Below are positions 26,860 to 34,979 of a stretch of 64,000 bases of DNA, one piece after another. The position numbers were made by a program, and so were the translations under genes. How positions within the stretch are numbered: the first letter of the stretch is position 1; every line of letters starts with the position of its first letter. Below the pieces are notes generated by a model, which was not told the DNA's origin, did not search any database, and saw only the letters and a program-made list of their open reading frames with translations. This DNA is from Bhargavaea sp. CC-171006 (lineage in GTDB: Bacteria; Bacillota; Bacilli; Bacillales_A; Planococcaceae): the NCBI RefSeq assembly GCF_009761675.1, contig NZ_QUZH01000023.1, positions 186,001 to 250,000 of the forward strand, given 5' to 3'.

Positions 26860-27693
26860 TCACTTTTTGAAGTTCCATGAGTCGTTCGAATACTTCTCCT
26901 CTTCCAGCCGTCGGACAAGTTCCAGAATTTCCTTGTCGGGATCCTTTTTGATCAGCTCGACATCAAGTGCTTGCTCAAACCCGGAACGGAACGCGTCTGT
27001 CACTTCGGCCATTTCCATATGGCGGCCGGACAGTTCCTCGATCGATACCGCCTTTTTCGCCAGCTTTTCTTTCATTCTCCGCCGGTGGTCTTCAGTCGGG
27101 AAGTGGAAAACGGAGACCAGTTTATCCAAGTCCATCGATACCGGGATGGCACCGTGCTGCAAGATCACGCCTTTCTGCCGGGTCTGGGCACTGCCCGCTG
27201 CTTTCCTGCCCTCGACGACCAGTTCATACCAGCTGGGTGCATCAAAGCAGACTGCGCTTTTCGGCTGTTTCAGTGCGTCACGCTCTTCACGCGAGGCCGG
27301 AACGGCGAACTCCGCCTGAAGACCGAGATTCCGGAAGCCTTCGAGCAGTCCCGCACTGATGACCCGGTATGCTTCAGTCACCGTTTCCGGCATGTCAGGG
27401 TGGGATTCCGATACGATGATGCTATAGGTCAGTTCACGGTCATGAAGCACCGCACGTCCTCCCGTAGGCCGCCTGACAAACCCGAGGCCCATCTCCCTTA
27501 CTTTCTCAAGGTCGACGGCTTCCGCCGCCTTCTGGAAATAGCCGATTGAGAGTGTCGCCGGACTCCATTCATAGAAGCGGACAACGGGCGGAATCAGGCC
27601 TTTTGAGTGAAGTTCGAGAAGCGCGTCGTCCATCGCCATATTGTAGGACGCCCTCTGCGGTCCGGAGTTGATGAACATCCATTTTTCTGTCAT
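26860..27693 (-). CDS. lipM: Octanoyl-[GcvH]:protein N-octanoyltransferase LipM
   Basis: 277 aa, biotin/lipoate protein ligase fold. Transfers octanoate from ACP to GcvH to start lipoate assembly. Motifs: RRPTGGRAVLHDRELTYS near 75-92 (substrate loop), SAVCFDAPSWYELVVEG near 146-162 with the catalytic Cys, and GRKAAGSAQTR with the Lys typical of the fold. Located near the glycine cleavage genes that need lipoylated GcvH. Divergent from yqhL. Confidence 0.94.
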   Translation of the reverse strand: MTEKWMFINSGPQRASYNMAMDDALLELHSKGLIPPVVRFYEWSPATLSIGYFQKAAEAVDLEKVREMGLGFVRRPTGGRAVLHDRELTYSIIVSESHPDMPETVTEAYRVISAGLLEGFRNLGLQAEFAVPASREERDALKQPKSAVCFDAPSWYELVVEGRKAAGSAQTRQKGVILQHGAIPVSMDLDKLVSVFHFPTEDHRRRMKEKLAKKAVSIEELSGRHMEMAEVTDAFRSGFEQALDVELIKKDPDKEILELVRRLEEEKYSNDSWNFKK

Positions 27694-27786
27694 TCCCGAC
27701 AGCCCCTTTCAAAAAAACACAATGGATTTAGTTTATCATAATCCCCTGTCCCTTATTAACGGATAAGCCGATATTTTGTCCGGCCG

Positions 27787-27815
27787 TGGACGAACCGCGC
27801 GAGTTCTTTTATAAT
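27787..27815 (+). promoter_or_regulatory. Promoter of yqhL
   Basis: TGGACG (27787-27792), 17 nt, TATAAT (27810-27815); the leader of about 20 nt carries AAAGGGG. Confidence 0.55.
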
Positions 27816-27838
27816 CTTAGGGAGAGAGAAAGGGGAAT

Positions 27839-28228
27839 TTGGACTTGGAATCACTTTATATTATTTCCGCGATCCTTTTCGGATTGATCATCTACATGCT
27901 CGTAACTCTGCTCCGGACCCGCAAGGCAGTGACTGCCCTCAGCCAGGAGGAGTTTATCGCAGGCTACCGGAAAGCCCAGCTGATCGATGTACGGGAGCAG
28001 AAGGACTTTGATGCGGGTCATATATTGGGCGCCCGCAACATTCCGTTCACGCAGTTCTCACAGCGATACAAGGAGATCCGCCCGGACAAGCCGGTTTATC
28101 TGTACGACCAGAACGGATCCAGGAGCGGCCGCGCCGCGCTTTACCTGAAAAAACGCGGTTACGGGCAGCTTCACATGCTGACAGGCGGGTTCCGCCAATG
28201 GACCGGCAAAGTCAAAACGAAAAAGTAA
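27839..28228 (+). CDS. yqhL: Membrane-anchored rhodanese-like protein without catalytic Cys (YqhL-like)
   Basis: 129 aa. One N-terminal membrane helix (about 5-24) and a cytoplasmic rhodanese domain (about 36-125) with IDVREQKDFDAGHILGARNIP. The active-site loop reads DQNGSR (residues 90-95): Asp replaces the sulfur-carrying Cys while the loop Arg and the following SGRAA helix are kept. The protein is therefore not expected to be a sulfurtransferase; a structural or sensor role is possible. Start is a TTG, either 27839 or 27845; the latter has better spacing (about 9 nt) from AAAGGGG. Confidence 0.88.
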   Translation: MDLESLYIISAILFGLIIYMLVTLLRTRKAVTALSQEEFIAGYRKAQLIDVREQKDFDAGHILGARNIPFTQFSQRYKEIRPDKPVYLYDQNGSRSGRAALYLKKRGYGQLHMLTGGFRQWTGKVKTKK

Positions 28229-28235
28229 CATCAAT

Positions 28236-28275
28236 ACGCCGCCATGCAGGGATGCCTGCATGGCGGCGTTTGGTT
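28236..28275 (+). terminator. Terminator of yqhL
   Basis: A perfect 15-bp stem (28236-28250 with 28255-28269; arms ACGCCGCCATGCAGG and complement), 4-nt loop, then TTGGTTTT. Confidence 0.85.
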
Positions 28276-28342
28276 TTGTCACAGGAATGCCATGGAGTGT
28301 ACCGATATCGTCATTCCCGGGATTGCCCGGCAAAAGAAAAAA

Positions 28343-28379
28343 CTGCAGACAAAGGATCAAGCACTCCCTTTGTCCGCAG
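28343..28379. repeat. CTGCAGACAAAG-type inverted repeat
   Basis: CTGCAGACAAAGG (28343-28355) pairs with CCTTTGTCCGCAG (28367-28379, one mismatch), preceded by AAAAAA on the plus side. Same arm sequence as the hairpins at 21324 and 57566; probably a dispersed terminator-like element. Confidence 0.7.
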
Positions 28380-28385
28380 ACTGAG

Positions 28386-28414
28386 AAAAGGCCCCCAGTC
28401 ATGGCGGGCCTTTT
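28386..28414 (-). terminator. Terminator of gcvPB
   Basis: AAAAGGCCC (28386-28394) and GGGCCTTTT (28406-28414), U-rich on both strands, 13 nt after the gcvPB stop. Confidence 0.8.
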
Positions 28415-28426
28415 CAATATGACTTG

Positions 28427-29914
28427 TCAGTTGACGGCTACTGGTTCTGAAGCTTCCGGACGGCTGAATTTCAGCACAGGCTTCCGGGCGGCCTGAGTCT
28501 CGTCAAGTCGGCTCACGACAGTCGTGTGAGGCGCTTCCTGGACGATTTCAGGATTCTCTTCCGTCTCGCGTGCAATCTGGATCATCGCATCGATGAATGC
28601 ATCAAGTGTTTCCTTGGACTCTGTTTCAGTCGGCTCGATCATCATGCCTTCCTCGACGTTGAGCGGGAAGTAGATGGTCGGCGGGTGGAATCCGAAATCA
28701 AGCAGACGCTTGGCGATATCGAGCGTGCGGACGCCCAGCTGCTTCTGGCGGCGTCCGCTCAGCACGAATTCATGCTTGCAGTGGCGGTCATACGGCAGGT
28801 CGAAGTGCGGCGCAAGGCGGCGCATCATATAGTTGGCATTCAGCACTGCATATTCCGATACAAGCTTCAGGCCTTCCGCGCCCATCGAGCGGATGTACGC
28901 ATACGCACGCACGTTGATTCCGAAGTTGCCATAGAACGGCTTGATCCGGCCGATCGCCTGCGGACGGTCATAGTCGAATGTGAATGCATCGTCTTTCTTC
29001 ACGAGGACCGGTTTCGGCAGGAACGGAATCAGTTCCTTCTTGACGCCGACCGGGCCGGATCCCGGACCGCCGCCGCCGTGAGGCCCAGTGAACGTCTTGT
29101 GGAGGTTCAGGTGGACGGCATCGAAGCCCATGTCCCCCGGACGGACCTTGCCCATGATGGCATTCAGGTTGGCGCCGTCATAATAAAGTTTGCCGCCTAC
29201 ACCGTGGACGATTTCCGCCATTTCAAGAATGTTCTCCTCGAACAGGCCGAGCGTGTTCGGGTTGGTGAGCATGAGAGCAGCCGTGTCTTCCCCGGCCACA
29301 CGCTTCAGGTCCTCGATGTCCACAAGTCCGTTTTCGTCGGACTTGACCGTGATTGTTTCAAGGCCGGCCACCGTCGCGGAAGCCGGGTTGGTCCCGTGGG
29401 CGGAGTCAGGAATGATGACTTTCGTGCGGTTGTGGTCTCCGTTTGCCTGGTGGAAGGCGCGGATCATCATGAGTGCCGTCCATTCGCCGTGCGCACCTGC
29501 AGCGGACTGGAGCGTCACTTCATCCATGCCGGTAATTTCGACCAAGTGTTCCTGAAGGTCGTACATGAGTCCCATTGCGCCCTGGACAGACGACTCCTCC
29601 TGAAGCGGATGGACATTTGCGAAGCCGGAAAGGCGGGCAACGGCTTCGTTGATCTTCGGGTTGTACTTCATCGTACAAGAGCCGAGCGGGTAGAAGCCTG
29701 AGTCAACGCCGTGGTTCCGCTTTGAAAGCGCCGTATAGTGACGCATGATATCCAGTTCGGATGCTTCCGGGAGTTCTGCAGGCTCTTCACGGAGAAGCCC
29801 CTCCGGAAGAAGGGCGGAAAGATCGGTCTCCGGAACATCGAGTTCCGGAAGGCTATATCCGATCCGGCCCTCTTTGCTGATTTCAAAAATGAGCGGCTGG
29901 TTCTCTTTATGCAT
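28427..29914 (-). CDS. gcvPB: Glycine dehydrogenase (decarboxylating) subunit 2
   Basis: 495 aa. PLP-dependent P-protein, C-terminal half as a separate subunit; decarboxylates glycine and loads the aminomethyl group on lipoyl-GcvH. The PLP-Lys lies in [18 protein letters not shown], about residue 270. Also GSCTMKYNP near 70 and [14 protein letters not shown] 29914 follows ATGGAGGCC and overlaps the gcvPA stop by 8 nt, so the two subunits are translationally coupled. Confidence 0.97.
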   Translation of the reverse strand: MHKENQPLIFEISKEGRIGYSLPELDVPETDLSALLPEGLLREEPAELPEASELDIMRHYTALSKRNHGVDSGFYPLGSCTMKYNPKINEAVARLSGFANVHPLQEESSVQGAMGLMYDLQEHLVEITGMDEVTLQSAAGAHGEWTALMMIRAFHQANGDHNRTKVIIPDSAHGTNPASATVAGLETITVKSDENGLVDIEDLKRVAGEDTAALMLTNPNTLGLFEENILEMAEIVHGVGGKLYYDGANLNAIMGKVRPGDMGFDAVHLNLHKTFTGPHGGGGPGSGPVGVKKELIPFLPKPVLVKKDDAFTFDYDRPQAIGRIKPFYGNFGINVRAYAYIRSMGAEGLKLVSEYAVLNANYMMRRLAPHFDLPYDRHCKHEFVLSGRRQKQLGVRTLDIAKRLLDFGFHPPTIYFPLNVEEGMMIEPTETESKETLDAFIDAMIQIARETEENPEIVQEAPHTTVVSRLDETQAARKPVLKFSRPEASEPVAVN

Positions 29915-31256
29915 GGATGGCCTCCATTTCCTGCACAAGTGCATCGATTTCTTGTTTCGTCCGCTGTTCGGTCACCGCGATAAGTACGTGGCCTTCCAGT
30001 TCAGGGTATGTCAGTCCGAGGTGATATCCGCCGATGATTCCGGCATCAAGCAGGCGTCGGTTCAGGTCGGCTACCGGTTCTTTGCTCTTCACGACAAACT
30101 CGTTGAAGCTAGCGCCGCCGAACAGGACCTCGTAGCCCGCTTCCTTAAATGCACGGATGGCATACTGCGTTTTCGAGATGTTCTGCAGGGCCATCTCACG
30201 GACCCCCTGCTTGCCTAGCGCCGACATGGCGACGGATGCGGCCAGTGCATTCAGCGCCTGGTTTGAGCAGATGTTCGATGTCGCCTTGTCGCGGCGGATG
30301 TGCTGTTCTCGTGCCTGAAGTGTCAGGACGTAGCCGCGGCGGCCTTCCTCGTCGTTTGTCTCGCCGACCAGACGGCCGGGAACCTTGCGCATGAGTTTAT
30401 TGGTGACGGCGAAATATCCGCAGTGCGGACCGCCGAAGGCTTCAGGAATCCCGAACGGCTGTGCATCACCGACTGTGATATCGGCGCCAAGTTTGCCCGG
30501 AGGCGTCAGGACAGCAAGCGCGAGCGGATTCGAGGAAACGATGAACAGCGACTTGTTGTCATGGGCAATATCCGCTGCTTCCCGGATATTCTCGATCTGG
30601 CCGAAGAAGTTTGGATACTGGACCATGACCCCGGCAGTATCGCCGTCGATCATGCTGCGGAGTGCATCGTAATCCGTCTGGCCATCCTTCAGAGGAATCT
30701 CCTTGACCTCGATTGACTGGCCGAGTGCATAAGTTCTTACGACATCCCGGTACTCCGGATGGACTGCTTCCGAGATCAGAAGCTTTTTCCGGCGTGTATG
30801 GCCAGCCGCAAGCATGCCCGCCTCTGCAAGCGAAGTGCCCCCGTCATACATGGAAGAGTTCGCAATGTCCATTCCAGTCAGCTCGCAGATCATCGACTGG
30901 AATTCAAATATTGCCTGAAGTTCTCCCTGCGAGAATTCCGGCTGGTACGGCGTATAGGCCGTATAGAACTCAGAACGGGAAATGACATGGTCGACGATGA
31001 CCGGCTTGTAATGATCATAGACGCCTGCCCCGAGGAAGGATGCATGGGAGTTGCTGTCGGCATTTTGGCCGGCAAGAGCGGAAAGCTCTTTCAGAAGATC
31101 TGTTTCGGACAGCGCGGGTTTCAGATCGTATAGGCGGTCAAAGCGGACCTTCTCAGGTATGTCACTGAACAGTTCGTCGATGGATGCGACGCCGATCTCA
31201 TCAAGCATTTGTTTCTTGTCCGATTCTGTCATCGGCAAATAACGGTGCTTCATCAT
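29907..31256 (-). CDS. gcvPA: Glycine dehydrogenase (decarboxylating) subunit 1
   Basis: 449 aa. N-terminal half of the split P-protein, fold type I PLP enzyme without the PLP-Lys. Features: [13 protein letters not shown] near 72, [19 protein letters not shown] near 100 and [10 protein letters not shown] near 130. Forms a heterotetramer with GcvPB. Starts at MM (31256 or 31253), 18 nt after gcvT; transcript controlled by the upstream glycine riboswitch. Confidence 0.97.
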   Translation of the reverse strand: MMKHRYLPMTESDKKQMLDEIGVASIDELFSDIPEKVRFDRLYDLKPALSETDLLKELSALAGQNADSNSHASFLGAGVYDHYKPVIVDHVISRSEFYTAYTPYQPEFSQGELQAIFEFQSMICELTGMDIANSSMYDGGTSLAEAGMLAAGHTRRKKLLISEAVHPEYRDVVRTYALGQSIEVKEIPLKDGQTDYDALRSMIDGDTAGVMVQYPNFFGQIENIREAADIAHDNKSLFIVSSNPLALAVLTPPGKLGADITVGDAQPFGIPEAFGGPHCGYFAVTNKLMRKVPGRLVGETNDEEGRRGYVLTLQAREQHIRRDKATSNICSNQALNALAASVAMSALGKQGVREMALQNISKTQYAIRAFKEAGYEVLFGGASFNEFVVKSKEPVADLNRRLLDAGIIGGYHLGLTYPELEGHVLIAVTEQRTKQEIDALVQEMEAIHA

Positions 31257-31274
31257 TCTGGACCTCTTTCTGAT

Positions 31275-32384
31275 TTAGGATTTCGCACGCTTATAAAACG
31301 GGGTTTCGACAATTTCAGCCTTGAGGCGTTTTTTGCGGACTTCCACTTCGACTTCCTTGCCCAAAACAGCATGTTCGGAGCCGACCAGGATGTTGCCGAT
31401 GTTCAGCCCAAGCGTCGGGGACTGGGTGCCGGTAGTGACTTCGCCGATTTTCTCTTCATCTTTGTAGACAGCGTATCCCGTACGCGGGATGCCCTTGTCA
31501 ATCATGCGGATGCCTGCTATCTTGCGTGGGACACCAGCTTCTTTTTGGCTGACAAGTGCTTCCTTGCCGATGAAGTCGGCTTCTTTTCCGAGTTTTACAG
31601 CGAATCCGAGTCCGGCCTCGAGCGGAGAGATTTCCTCATCCATTTCCTGACCGTACAGCGGAAGGCCCGCTTCAAAGCGAAGAGTGTCACGGGCGCCGAG
31701 ACCTGCAGGCACCACGCCGTCTTTTTCCCCTTCTTTCAGAATCGCTTCCCAAAGAGAACGGGCGGATTCCGGTGACGTATAAATCTCAAAGCCGTCTTCT
31801 CCGGTGTAGCCTGTGCGCGATACAAGCGCCTTATGTCCGGAAATGCTGACATCCTCTTTGAAACGGAAGAACCTGATGTCCGCAAGCGGCTCATCCGTCA
31901 GCCTGGAGAGAACTGCTTCCGCTTTCGGACCCTGCAGAGCCAGAAGTGCATAATCAGCCGATACATCTGTGACGCTGACATCACCTTCGGCATGCTGTTT
32001 CATCCACTTCACATCTTTTTCGGTGTTGGCTGCGTTGACAACAAGAAAATACTTGTCATCGGACATTTTGTAGATCAGCAAGTCATCAATCGTGCCACCC
32101 TGTTCGTTGCACATGATCGTATATTGTGCGCGCCCGTCAGTGAGCTTAGAAACATCATTTGTCATGAGTTTCTGCAGGAATGCGGTGCTGTCCTTACCTT
32201 CGACAAGAACTTCTCCCATGTGGGATACGTCGAATAGGCCAGCACTGTTTCGTACCGCTTCATGTTCCGACTTGATACCGGAAAACTGGACAGGAAGATC
32301 CCATCCCCCAAAGTCGATTGTTTTCCCACCGTGACCTGCGTAAAGGTCATAGAGCGGGGTGCGCTGCAAGGTTGTTTCCGCCAT
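31275..32384 (-). CDS. gcvT: Glycine cleavage system aminomethyltransferase (T protein)
   Basis: 369 aa. Transfers the methylene group from aminomethyl-lipoyl-GcvH to THF, releasing ammonia. Motifs: [15 protein letters not shown] near 25, FDVSHMGE near 50, and the C-terminal GCV_T barrel. ATG 32384 ([13 protein letters not shown]) follows GGAGGAGAAG; the in-frame ATG at 32405 is further from the family start. First gene of gcvT-gcvPA-gcvPB. Confidence 0.97.
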   Translation of the reverse strand: MAETTLQRTPLYDLYAGHGGKTIDFGGWDLPVQFSGIKSEHEAVRNSAGLFDVSHMGEVLVEGKDSTAFLQKLMTNDVSKLTDGRAQYTIMCNEQGGTIDDLLIYKMSDDKYFLVVNAANTEKDVKWMKQHAEGDVSVTDVSADYALLALQGPKAEAVLSRLTDEPLADIRFFRFKEDVSISGHKALVSRTGYTGEDGFEIYTSPESARSLWEAILKEGEKDGVVPAGLGARDTLRFEAGLPLYGQEMDEEISPLEAGLGFAVKLGKEADFIGKEALVSQKEAGVPRKIAGIRMIDKGIPRTGYAVYKDEEKIGEVTTGTQSPTLGLNIGNILVGSEHAVLGKEVEVEVRKKRLKAEIVETPFYKRAKS

Positions 32385-32414
32385 TGCACTTCTCCTCCGT
32401 TTCATCCAGATGTA

Positions 32415-32608
32415 AAAAAGGACAGAGAGACCCTGTTAATCGGGTCCTCTGTCCTGTCACCTGAAAGTTTTCCTGCTCGGTTTTCCTCGTTGGTGGCCGG
32501 CTGGTCCGGCGCTCTCCAGAGATGCGTCCTGTACGAGTCTTTTTGCCTGAGAGATTCATAACACCCGTTACTTGCTCCTTCGGCGACGCACTTGTGCGTT
32601 CTCTCCCC
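32415..32608 (-). ncRNA. Tandem glycine riboswitch with terminator (gcvT leader)
   Basis: Minus strand, just upstream of gcvT. Aptamer 1 (about 32608-32540) has GGGGAGAGA, CGCCGAAGGAGCAA and AATCTCTCAGGCAAAAAGAC; aptamer 2 (about 32523-32455) starts at CTCTGGAGAG and has ACCAACGAGGAAAACCGAGC and CTTTCAGGTGACAGG. These are the conserved blocks of the gcvT family. The expression platform is a 13-14 bp hairpin (32420-32433 with 32442-32454) followed by TTTTTT. Known mechanism: glycine binding prevents terminator formation and turns the gcv operon on. Confidence 0.95.
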
Positions 32609-32680
32609 GTACATTCATCCGCCCGGCAGATGCCGGTTATTCAGCTGTAGTTCAAGCGATGACTGTGCCGCTTTGCCTAT

Positions 32681-32709
32681 ATCCTAACATTGAATTTTTA
32701 GAAAGGCAA
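32681..32709 (-). promoter_or_regulatory. Promoter of the gcv operon
   Basis: Minus strand TTGCCT (32709-32704), 17 nt, TAGGAT (32686-32681), about 70 nt before the first riboswitch aptamer. Confidence 0.55.
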
Positions 32710-32744
32710 TATCTTTTCAAAATCAAATCCAAAAGCGAACAAAG

Positions 32745-32778
32745 CGAAAACCGGAATCCAAAAAAGTTCGGATTCCGG
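32745..32778 (-). terminator. Terminator of aroK
   Basis: CCGGAATCC (32751-32759) and GGATTCCGG (32770-32778), 10-nt loop, followed by TTTTCG on the minus strand. Confidence 0.7.
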
Positions 32779-32785
32779 CACTTAT

Positions 32786-33307
32786 TCAGCGCTTTTCTCT
32801 GCCTTTCAGCCGTCTGACCTGCCTGGCGGCATAATCAGTGGCTTGGCGGAGGCTGCGCCCCTTCGTATTGACGGTGATATGGGCGGTCTTTTTATAGACC
32901 TTTTTGCGCTCGTTGTAGAGCTTCTGCAGTTCCTCGCGTGTCGAACGCTGGACGATCGGCCGGTTTTTATCGGTCTTGATTCGTCTCCAGATTTCAAAAA
33001 ACGGGGCATTGAGGAACAGGACAAGGCCGGTTTGTCGGAGAAGTTCCCGGTTTTCAGGACGCATGGGCGTCCCTCCGCCCGTCGAGATGATGCACCACTC
33101 GTCACGGAAATCCCGCAGAAAGTCCGTTTCCATCTGGCGGAAGTGCTCCTCGCCGTATTGTTCAAAAATCTGCGGAATTTTCATGCCCGCCTGCTTCTCG
33201 ATCTCCCTGTCCATATCGTAATACGGGAGGCGAAGCGCGTAGCTCAGCCGCTTCCCGATCGCCGACTTCCCGGACCCCATGTAGCCGATCAGGTATACCT
33301 TTTTCAT
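32786..33307 (-). CDS. aroK: Shikimate kinase
   Basis: 173 aa. ATP-dependent phosphorylation of shikimate. P-loop GYMGSGKS at residues 8-15, the DMDREIE metal/substrate Asp near 32, RQMETDF near 57, STGGGTP near 75 and the lid Arg in NRPIVQRS near 115. ATG 33307 follows AGGTGGGAAG. It is placed at the end of the comG operon; its first 146 nt overlap the comGG frame. Confidence 0.96.
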   Translation of the reverse strand: MKKVYLIGYMGSGKSAIGKRLSYALRLPYYDMDREIEKQAGMKIPQIFEQYGEEHFRQMETDFLRDFRDEWCIISTGGGTPMRPENRELLRQTGLVLFLNAPFFEIWRRIKTDKNRPIVQRSTREELQKLYNERKKVYKKTAHITVNTKGRSLRQATDYAARQVRRLKGREKR

Positions 33308-33548
33308 CTTCCCACCTGCCTAAGAGCGGTTCCGCTTCGCTAAAATACGACTCGATTTTTCTAATCGTATCACGAGCGTGGGAAGATTCCAATAACGTAA
33401 AAGCCTGCATTTGTGCCAAATAGGCATTTGTGACAAGAAGAACGAAGCCGGAAACAAAGAAAAGGAGCAAAAGCGCGGCGGGAAGGATTCCGCCTGCTTC
33501 ATTCCCCGGCCGGAAGAAAATGGTGGATCGTCCCCCTTTCGGTCCCAT
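33162..33548 (-). CDS. comGG: ComGG-like minor pseudopilin, overlapping aroK
   Basis: 128 codons. One membrane helix (LPAALLLLFFVSGFVLLVTNAYL, split as LPAALLLLFF and VSGFVLLVTNAYL, about 22-45) then about 45 polar residues, fitting ComGG by position after comGF and by topology. Similarity to B. subtilis ComGG is limited to the helix region. The last 48 codons are read in another frame of aroK and show no ComGG features, so the natural C-terminus is replaced or the gene is degenerate. Start unclear: ATG 33548 has no good ribosome site, and the AAGGGGGA inside the gene points to a non-ATG start near 33518. Confidence 0.55.
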   Translation of the reverse strand: MGPKGGRSTIFFRPGNEAGGILPAALLLLFFVSGFVLLVTNAYLAQMQAFTLLESSHARDTIRKIESYFSEAEPLLGRWEDEKGIPDRLHGVREVGDREAAELRASPPVLRYGQGDREAGGHENSADF

Positions 33549-33984
33549 CATTAAAAGCGACTCTGATGGAGAGCTGATTTCCCGATTCCGTGAAACTGAC
33601 GGATCGCACGCCGGTCAGCATCGGTTCGTGCCCCTCGTCATTCACCCTCTTGCGTATCATCGAATTTTTCGCATAGTGACCGATTTCGGTCCTTTTACCG
33701 CCACTGACGACAAGTAGTTTGCTTCCCCTCTCCGTAATCTGCACGCCGTCCACGTTTTTAAGGTAATCAGCCAGCTCATATCTGAACAATTCCCATTCCA
33801 CGGAGGAAGGATCGCCGACATCATGGACCAGGACAGCAGAATACCTGAAGAATCCTGCAAACAGGATAAAAAACACGGAAAGGATCAACAGCTGGAGTAA
33901 TGCCTCAATGAATGTATATCCTCCCTCACTTGCCCGGCTCGTAGCATCGTGACTGCCAGCCCGAGGTTGCCTTGTATGAAACAC
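33499..33984 (-). CDS. comGF: Competence pseudopilin ComGF
   Basis: 161 aa from GTG 33984, which follows GGAGGGGGG. Type IV prepilin-like N-terminus (GGYTFIEALLQLLILSVFF, about 22-40) and a C-terminal part with NSMIRKRVNDEGHEPML near 115-131, very close to the matching stretch of B. subtilis ComGF. Part of the DNA-uptake pseudopilus. Overlaps comGE by 59 nt and comGG by about 50 nt. Confidence 0.85.
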   Translation of the reverse strand: MFHTRQPRAGSHDATSRASEGGYTFIEALLQLLILSVFFILFAGFFRYSAVLVHDVGDPSSVEWELFRYELADYLKNVDGVQITERGSKLLVVSGGKRTEIGHYAKNSMIRKRVNDEGHEPMLTGVRSVSFTESGNQLSIRVAFNDGTERGTIHHFLPAGE

Positions 33985-34234
33985 AGATCCCCCCTCCCTG
34001 CATACGCCAGTCAAATATCACATTCCCGATCCCCCTCGATCCCTCCACTTCCCCGGTCAGGAAATGCTCATCCAAAGCATCGGATGCCACAGAAGCGGCC
34101 TGTGCTGCGAGTTTCTGTTCTTCCAGGATGATCGTCATCCGGTTGGTTAAAGGCAGCAGAGAGGTGAATATCACATAGACGATCAGCAATGCCAGGAGGG
34201 ACTCCGGAAATGAAAAACCCCGCTCACCGGTCAA
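33926..34234 (-). CDS. comGE: Competence pseudopilin ComGE
   Basis: 102 aa from TTG 34234, which follows GGGGAGAG. Prepilin motif ERGFSFPESLLALLIVYVIF near residues 4-23, with Glu after the cleavage site. The rest is polar and poorly conserved, with two Cys near the C-terminus (GGGICVSY and SRCYEPGK) that may form a disulfide. TTG 34264 is another possible start. Overlaps comGD by 11 nt. Confidence 0.8.
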   Translation of the reverse strand: MTGERGFSFPESLLALLIVYVIFTSLLPLTNRMTIILEEQKLAAQAASVASDALDEHFLTGEVEGSRGIGNVIFDWRMQGGGICVSYKATSGWQSRCYEPGK

Positions 34235-34679
34235 TCGTGACTCTCCCCTTCCCGATATTGACAATCACTTTAGTGCTGCCTTCAGGTGTTTGGAAGTTCA
34301 GGGTACCAAAGGCTCTTGCCGATCCTATGCCGGTGAATTCCACCTGTTTCAGAGTGCTGTAATCCGACAAAGAAACGCCTTCGGGCAACCGGCGGGTGAA
34401 CAGGACGGAAGATCCGGCCTTTGAAGCCACATAGGTGCCATCAGGAGGGAAAACGATTTTCGTGTATTCTCCATGTGCGACGGCATGCAGCTGGATTGCC
34501 TGGATATCATGTTTTAACTGCACCTCAAAAGGGATCGGCTCCTTGTCATGAAGGGCTTTTGAAGAGGATGCCGCGTATCCGACGCCAGTAACGGCCATTG
34601 CGACTGCAAGAACAAGGAGCATCTCGGTGAATGTGAACCCGCGTGACCAGTTAAGGGTTCGTAATACTGACAGCGCCAT
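34224..34679 (-). CDS. comGD: Competence pseudopilin ComGD
   Basis: 151 aa. Class III prepilin signal SRGFTFTEMLLVLAVAMAV at about 12-30 (cleavage before Phe, with Glu at +5), then a globular domain. Minor pseudopilin of the transformation machine, processed by ComC peptidase. Overlaps comGC by 29 nt. Confidence 0.88.
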   Translation of the reverse strand: MALSVLRTLNWSRGFTFTEMLLVLAVAMAVTGVGYAASSSKALHDKEPIPFEVQLKHDIQAIQLHAVAHGEYTKIVFPPDGTYVASKAGSSVLFTRRLPEGVSLSDYSTLKQVEFTGIGSARAFGTLNFQTPEGSTKVIVNIGKGRVTIDR

Positions 34680-34968
34680 TGTTTACAACAATTGACCTCC
34701 CGTCCGAGCATTTAAGGTCATTCTCACTTTCAAGGTAGTCCGGTATCAGCGCTGCAGCCGTAGCCGGATTTTCTTTGTTTTTCAGTTTGTATGCCTGGAC
34801 CTGGCCTTCGACCATTTGCTCAAGAGCTTCGCAGCCGGTTTCATCTATTTCAGCGGCCCGCTTGGTGACATTCGGGATGGCCAGAAGGATCAGGACCGAA
34901 ATCACGAGAAGGACAATCATCATTTCAATCAGTGTGAAGCCCGCTTGGTTTCTGATTCGCCTAAGCAT
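34651..34968 (-). CDS. comGC: Competence major pseudopilin ComGC
   Basis: 105 aa. Prepilin motif QAGFTLIEMMIVLLVISVLI at about 8-27 and the family's paired Cys in ETGCEALE and NDLKCSDG, which form the intramolecular disulfide in the mature protein. The main pseudopilus subunit. ATG 34968 follows AAAGGGGG; upstream in-frame codons lie in comGB. Confidence 0.95.
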   Translation of the reverse strand: MLRRIRNQAGFTLIEMMIVLLVISVLILLAIPNVTKRAAEIDETGCEALEQMVEGQVQAYKLKNKENPATAAALIPDYLESENDLKCSDGRSIVVNNGAVSITNP

Positions 34969-34979
34969 AAGTACCCCCT

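Noticed and set aside
28526-29701. 391-codon open frame antisense to gcvPB
   Set aside because: GC-rich mirror frame of a strongly conserved gene; no ribosome site, and the product resembles no family.
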